Origin: Mycobacterium sp.
GTDB taxonomy: Bacteria > Actinomycetota > Actinomycetes > Mycobacteriales > Mycobacteriaceae
Reading direction: 5' to 3'
DNA: 64,000 bases
NCBI GenBank assembly: GCA_025965895.1
Contig: JAOPWC010000114.1
Span: 124,001-188,000 of the forward strand
Positions 61,088-64,000 of this stretch are shown here, one piece after another (position 1 is the first letter of the stretch; every line of letters starts with the position of its first letter). The translations under genes were made by a program, and so were the position numbers. The notes under the pieces were generated by a model that had not been told where the DNA came from, did no database searches, and was given only the letters and a program-made list of their open reading frames with translations.

Positions 61088-61537
61088 ATGACAAGAGAAG
61101 AGATCACCGCCCAAATCGTCGCGGCCCGCGTCGCTAAACGGCTGAGCTGGCAACAGCTCGCCGACGCTATCGACAAGCCCGTCGTGTGGACCGCGGCGGC
61201 CCTCCTCGGCCAGCATCCGATCCCTGACGAGCTTGGCAAAGTGCTCGTCGAGATGCTCGGCCTCGACGGATCCGCGGTACCCGTGCTGGCCGCGGTGCCG
61301 ATGCGCGGTGGGCTGCCGACCGCGGTGCCCACCGATCCGACCATCTACCGCTTCTATGAGGTGCTCCAGGTGTACGGCGGCGCGATCAAGGAGCTGATCC
61401 ACGAGCAGTTCGGCGACGGCATCATGAGCGCGATCAACTTCAGCGTCGACATTCAAAAGAAGCCCCACCCCTCCGGCGACCGTGTGGTCGTCACGCTCGA
61501 CGGCAAGTTCCTGCCCTACGACTGGACATCGGCCTGA
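61088..61537 (+). CDS. cynS: Cyanate hydratase (cyanase)
   Basis: 149 residues. Decomposes cyanate with bicarbonate to ammonia and CO2. The N-terminal lambda-repressor-like helices (SWQQLADAIDKPVVW) precede the active-site region with Arg88, Glu91 and Ser114 in IYRFYEVLQVYGGAIKELI and GIMSAINFSVDI. Ends PYDWTSA, close to the usual FLPYxW. No cynT carbonic anhydrase or cynR nearby. Rarely found next to the transhydrogenase genes; not part of the M. tuberculosis Rv0154c-0155 order. Confidence 0.95.
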   Translation: MTREEITAQIVAARVAKRLSWQQLADAIDKPVVWTAAALLGQHPIPDELGKVLVEMLGLDGSAVPVLAAVPMRGGLPTAVPTDPTIYRFYEVLQVYGGAIKELIHEQFGDGIMSAINFSVDIQKKPHPSGDRVVVTLDGKFLPYDWTSA

Positions 61538-61672
61538 CCCGCTGCGGCGACCACGCGGCGCACGGCCGCAGATCGCCCGGCCACCGGCATGCGAACACCT
61601 TCCTGTTAGTTAATGTTCTGGGCACGATGCATACCGCGGGGTGGATCCGGCGGGGAAAGAAGAGACGTTCAG

Positions 61673-62836
61673 GTGGCTGATACGCAGACGACGATCGGGG
61701 TGGTCCGGGAGTCGGCGGAGGGCGAGCGCAGGGTCGCGCTGGTGCCCAAGGCCGTTGCCGGTCTGGCCGCCCGAGGCCTGGCCGTGGTGGTGGAAGCGGG
61801 TGCGGGCGAGGGGGCACTGCTGCCCGACGAGCTGTACACCGAGGCCGGCGCGACCATCGGCGATGCCTGGTCGGCCGACGTGGTGGTCAAGGTCGCCCCG
61901 CCGACCGACGAGGAAGTGGGCCGGCTGCGCAGCGGGCAGACGTTGATCGGCTTCCTGGCCCCGCGCAACGCCGACACCCGGATTCCGGCGCTGAACGAGG
62001 CTGGCGTGCAGGCCTTCGCACTGGAGGCGATTCCGCGGATCTCGCGGGCACAAGCGATGGACGCGCTGTCGTCGCAAGCCAACGTCGCCGGATACAAGGC
62101 GGTGCTGCTCGCGGCATCCGAATCGACGCGATTCTTTCCGATGCTCACGACGGCCGCAGGCACGGTGAAGCCGGCTGCTGCGCTGGTGCTCGGCGTCGGG
62201 GTGGCCGGCCTGCAGGCGCTCGCGACGGCCAAAAGGCTCGGTGCCCGGACCACCGGCTACGACGTGCGCCCCGAGGTCGCCGACCAGGTGCGGTCCGTCG
62301 GCGCCCAGTGGCTGGACCTCGGTATCGATGCGGCGGGCGAGGGCGGTTACGCCCGGGAACTCACCGACGAGGAACGCGCCCAGCAACAGAAGGCGCTGGA
62401 GAAAGCGATCACCGGCTTCGACGTGGTGATCACCACGGCGCTGGTGCCGGGACACCCGGCGCCACGCCTGGTGACTGCCGAGGCGGTCCAGGGCATGTCC
62501 GCGGGCAGCGTGGTGGTCGACCTGGCCGGCGAGACGGGCGGCAACTGCGAGCTGACCGAGCCGGGCCAAACGGTGGTCAAGCACGACGTGACGATCACCG
62601 CGCCACTGAACCTGCCGGCCACGATGCCCGAGCACGCCAGCGAGCTGTACAGCAAGAACGTCACCGCACTGCTGGAGCTGCTCATCACCGATGGCAAGCT
62701 GGCTCCCGACTTCGACGACGAGGTGGTCGCCGCCGCGTGCGTGACGCGCGCGGCCAGCGATGAGCGCTTGCGCGAAGAGCCAACGGCCAGCGATGAGCGC
62801 TTGCGCGAAGAGCCAACGGCAGGGAAGGACTCCTAG
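61673..62836 (+). CDS. pntAA: NAD(P) transhydrogenase subunit alpha part 1 (PntAA)
   Basis: 387 residues, the NAD(H)-binding domain I. N-terminal IGVVRESAEGERRVALVPKA and the Rossmann motif VLGVGVAGLQALATAKRLGA at about 180. GTG 61673 is preferred over the frame from 61613, which has no similarity. The last 26 residues are SDERLREEPTA twice plus GKDS, encoded by interspersed repeat copy C and absent from the conserved domain. Next gene begins immediately at 62837. Confidence 0.93.
   Translation: MADTQTTIGVVRESAEGERRVALVPKAVAGLAARGLAVVVEAGAGEGALLPDELYTEAGATIGDAWSADVVVKVAPPTDEEVGRLRSGQTLIGFLAPRNADTRIPALNEAGVQAFALEAIPRISRAQAMDALSSQANVAGYKAVLLAASESTRFFPMLTTAAGTVKPAAALVLGVGVAGLQALATAKRLGARTTGYDVRPEVADQVRSVGAQWLDLGIDAAGEGGYARELTDEERAQQQKALEKAITGFDVVITTALVPGHPAPRLVTAEAVQGMSAGSVVVDLAGETGGNCELTEPGQTVVKHDVTITAPLNLPATMPEHASELYSKNVTALLELLITDGKLAPDFDDEVVAAACVTRAASDERLREEPTASDERLREEPTAGKDS
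62759..62823 (+). repeat. Paired interspersed repeat, copy C (inside pntAA 3' end)
   Basis: Units GATGAGCGCTTGCGCGAAGA-G at 62759-62779 and 62792-62812, each followed by CCAACGGC, period 33 bp, so 11 codons per unit. Encodes DERLREEPTAS repeats at the PntAA C-terminus. Confidence 0.85.
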
Positions 62837-63193
62837 ATGTACGACCAACTGCTGGCGAACCTGGCGATCCTCGTGCTGGCTGGGTTCGTCGGGTTCGCGG
62901 TGATCTCCAAAGTGCCGAACACTCTGCACACGCCGCTGATGTCGGGCACCAACGCCATCCACGGCATCGTCGTGCTCGGCGCGCTTGTGGTGCTGGGCTC
63001 CCTTGACCACCCGACGATCGCCGAGCAGATCATTCTGTTCGTCGCGTAGGTGTTAGGCACGCTCAACGTCGTCGGCGGGTTCGTGGTCACCGACCGGATG
63101 CTCGGCATGTTCAAGGGCAAGAAACCGGCGAAACCTTCGCCCGAAACCGCTGACACCGCTGAAACCGCGGCGACCAACGGACAACCGCGATGA
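62837..63193 (+). pseudogene. pntAB: Transhydrogenase subunit PntAB interrupted by an in-frame TAG
   Basis: 118 codons, the membrane domain between PntAA and PntB. The first 70 codons (MYDQLLANLAILVLAGFVGF..., FVA) are normal, codon 71 is TAG at 63047-63049, and the same frame continues VLGTLNVVGGFVVTDRMLGM with the expected third helix and a Lys/Thr-rich tail, ending in an ATGA overlap with pntB. GTG follows the TAG at once, so reinitiation giving a split subunit is possible; a sequencing error or true nonsense mutation are the alternatives. Confidence 0.85.
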
Positions 63194-64000
63194 ACAACCT
63201 CGTCGCCGTCCTCTACATCATCGCGTTCGCACTCTTTATTTACGGCCTGATGGGCCTGACCGGGCCCAAGACCGCGGTGCGGGGCAACTGGATCGCCGCG
63301 ACGGGCATGGCCATCGCGGTGATCGCCACGCTGATCGCCATCAGGCACACCCACAACTGGCCGTTGATCATCGCCGGCCTGCTGGTGGGTGTGGTCCTGG
63401 GTGTGCCGCCGGCGCGGCTGACCAAGATGACCGCGATGCCGCAGCTGGTCGCCTTGTTCAACGGTGTCGGCGGTGGCACGGTGGCCCTGATAGCGCTTTC
63501 GGAATTCCTTGATACGAACGGGTTTTCCGCATTCCACCACGGTGAGTCACCCACCGCCCACATCGTGGTGGCGTCCCTGTTCGCGGCGATCATCGGCTCA
63601 ATATCATTTTGGGGATCGCTCATCGCGTTCGGCAAGCTGCAGGAGATCCTGCCGGGACGGCCGATCGGTCTGGGTAAGGCCCAGCAGGTGCTCAACGTGC
63701 TGCTGCTGGCCGTCGCGGTTGCGTCCGCGGTCATCATCGGGCTGGCCGCGCACCCGGGTGGCGGGGCGTCGCTGTGGTGGATGATCGCGCTGTTGGCCGC
63801 TGCCGCTGTGCTCGGATTGATGGTGGTGCTACCGATTGGCGGCGCCGACATGCCGGTGGTGATCTCGCTCCTCAACGCGATGACCGGGCTCTCGGCCGCC
63901 GCCGCGGGTCTGGCGCTGGACAACACCGCGATGATCGTCGCGGGCATGATCGTCGGCGCATCCGGTTCGATCCTGACCAACCTGATGGCCAAGGCGATGA
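63190..64000 (+). CDS. pntB: NAD(P) transhydrogenase subunit beta PntB (partial)
   Basis: 270 codons before the window ends; the reading frame is still open. MNNLVAVLYIIAFALFIYGL starts the membrane domain, and eight or nine helices are seen, including MPQLVALFNGVGGGTVALIA and PIGGADMPVVISLLNAMTGL, which carry the conserved charged and Asn residues of the proton channel. The NADP-binding domain III lies beyond the window. ATG overlaps the pntAB stop. Confidence 0.92.
   Translation, partial: MNNLVAVLYIIAFALFIYGLMGLTGPKTAVRGNWIAATGMAIAVIATLIAIRHTHNWPLIIAGLLVGVVLGVPPARLTKMTAMPQLVALFNGVGGGTVALIALSEFLDTNGFSAFHHGESPTAHIVVASLFAAIIGSISFWGSLIAFGKLQEILPGRPIGLGKAQQVLNVLLLAVAVASAVIIGLAAHPGGGASLWWMIALLAAAAVLGLMVVLPIGGADMPVVISLLNAMTGLSAAAAGLALDNTAMIVAGMIVGASGSILTNLMAKAM

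Noticed and set aside
61610..63010. 466-codon minus-strand frame opposite pntAA/pntAB
   Set aside because: Antisense of well-identified transhydrogenase genes. Its internal repeat is only the complement of interspersed repeat copy C.

Overview
This is high-GC actinobacterial DNA, almost certainly from a fast-growing, probably pigmented Mycobacterium/Mycolicibacterium. Evidence: Dps1-type Dps, SigG-type sigma factor, three TIGR00027 methyltransferases, MptpB-type phosphatase, separate pntAA/pntAB/pntB genes, GTG starts and ATGA stop/start overlaps. From about 7.3 kb to the end the gene order follows M. tuberculosis Rv0135c-Rv0157 as I recall it: TetR, cyp138, msrA, Rv0138, Rv0139, DUF427 (Rv0140), HhH-GPD protein (Rv0142), ClC channel (Rv0143c), TetR (Rv0144), methyltransferases (Rv0145/0146), aldehyde dehydrogenase (Rv0147), SDR (Rv0148), broken quinone oxidoreductase (Rv0149), ptpB (Rv0153c), fadE2 (Rv0154c), pntAA/AB/B (Rv0155-0157). 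Several blocks absent from that framework sit inside it.

Layout. 0-6.3 kb: unidentified gene tail, pncA, two-domain DUF427 protein, glycogen debranching enzyme, small DUF4235 protein, Zn-dependent dehydrogenase, crotonase. 6.3-13.5 kb: two TetR systems with readable paired operators, P450, msrB-msrA, a KstR-type operator before an NTF2-like/3beta-HSD-like pair, PLP enzyme, DUF427. 13.5-20.1 kb: tightly coupled carotenoid operon (crtI, crtB, crtYc, crtYd, crtT, crtU, Rieske/DUF5914) predicted to make an aromatic carotenoid of the isorenieratene (leprotene) type; crtE is not here. 20.3-25 kb: glycosylase, Dps, PPOX-sigG pair, ClC. 25-30.6 kb: degenerate ABC-type ATPase with YhgE/Pip protein, DUF4239, epimerase, small secreted protein. 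30.7-36.7 kb: fructose PTS locus (fruR-fruK-fruA-ptsH, divergent ptsI). 36.7-41.5 kb: pirin, lipoprotein, L,D-transpeptidase, lytic transglycosylase. 41.7-48.4 kb: TetR, methyltransferases, ALDH, SDR, DUF456. 48.5-56 kb: an accessory cassette (AraC regulator, 79-aa protein, unusual SDR, metallo-beta-lactamase-fold protein, condensation-type acyltransferase, FadD), part of it flanked by about 160-bp direct repeats. 56.2-64 kb: PadR, nitronate monooxygenase, ptpB, fadE2, cyanase and transhydrogenase.

The least expected content is between the genes. There is a set of gene relics: HNH endonuclease, P1B ATPase tail, oxalate-decarboxylase-like cupin, crotonase tail, internally deleted quinone oxidoreductase, AraC tail and two methyltransferase relics. 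A paired repeat of about 21 bp sits at gene ends at three loci. pntAB carries an in-frame amber codon. The accessory cassette at 48.5-56 kb, whose regulator carries a methyltransferase-like N-terminus, is the best candidate for an undescribed system.
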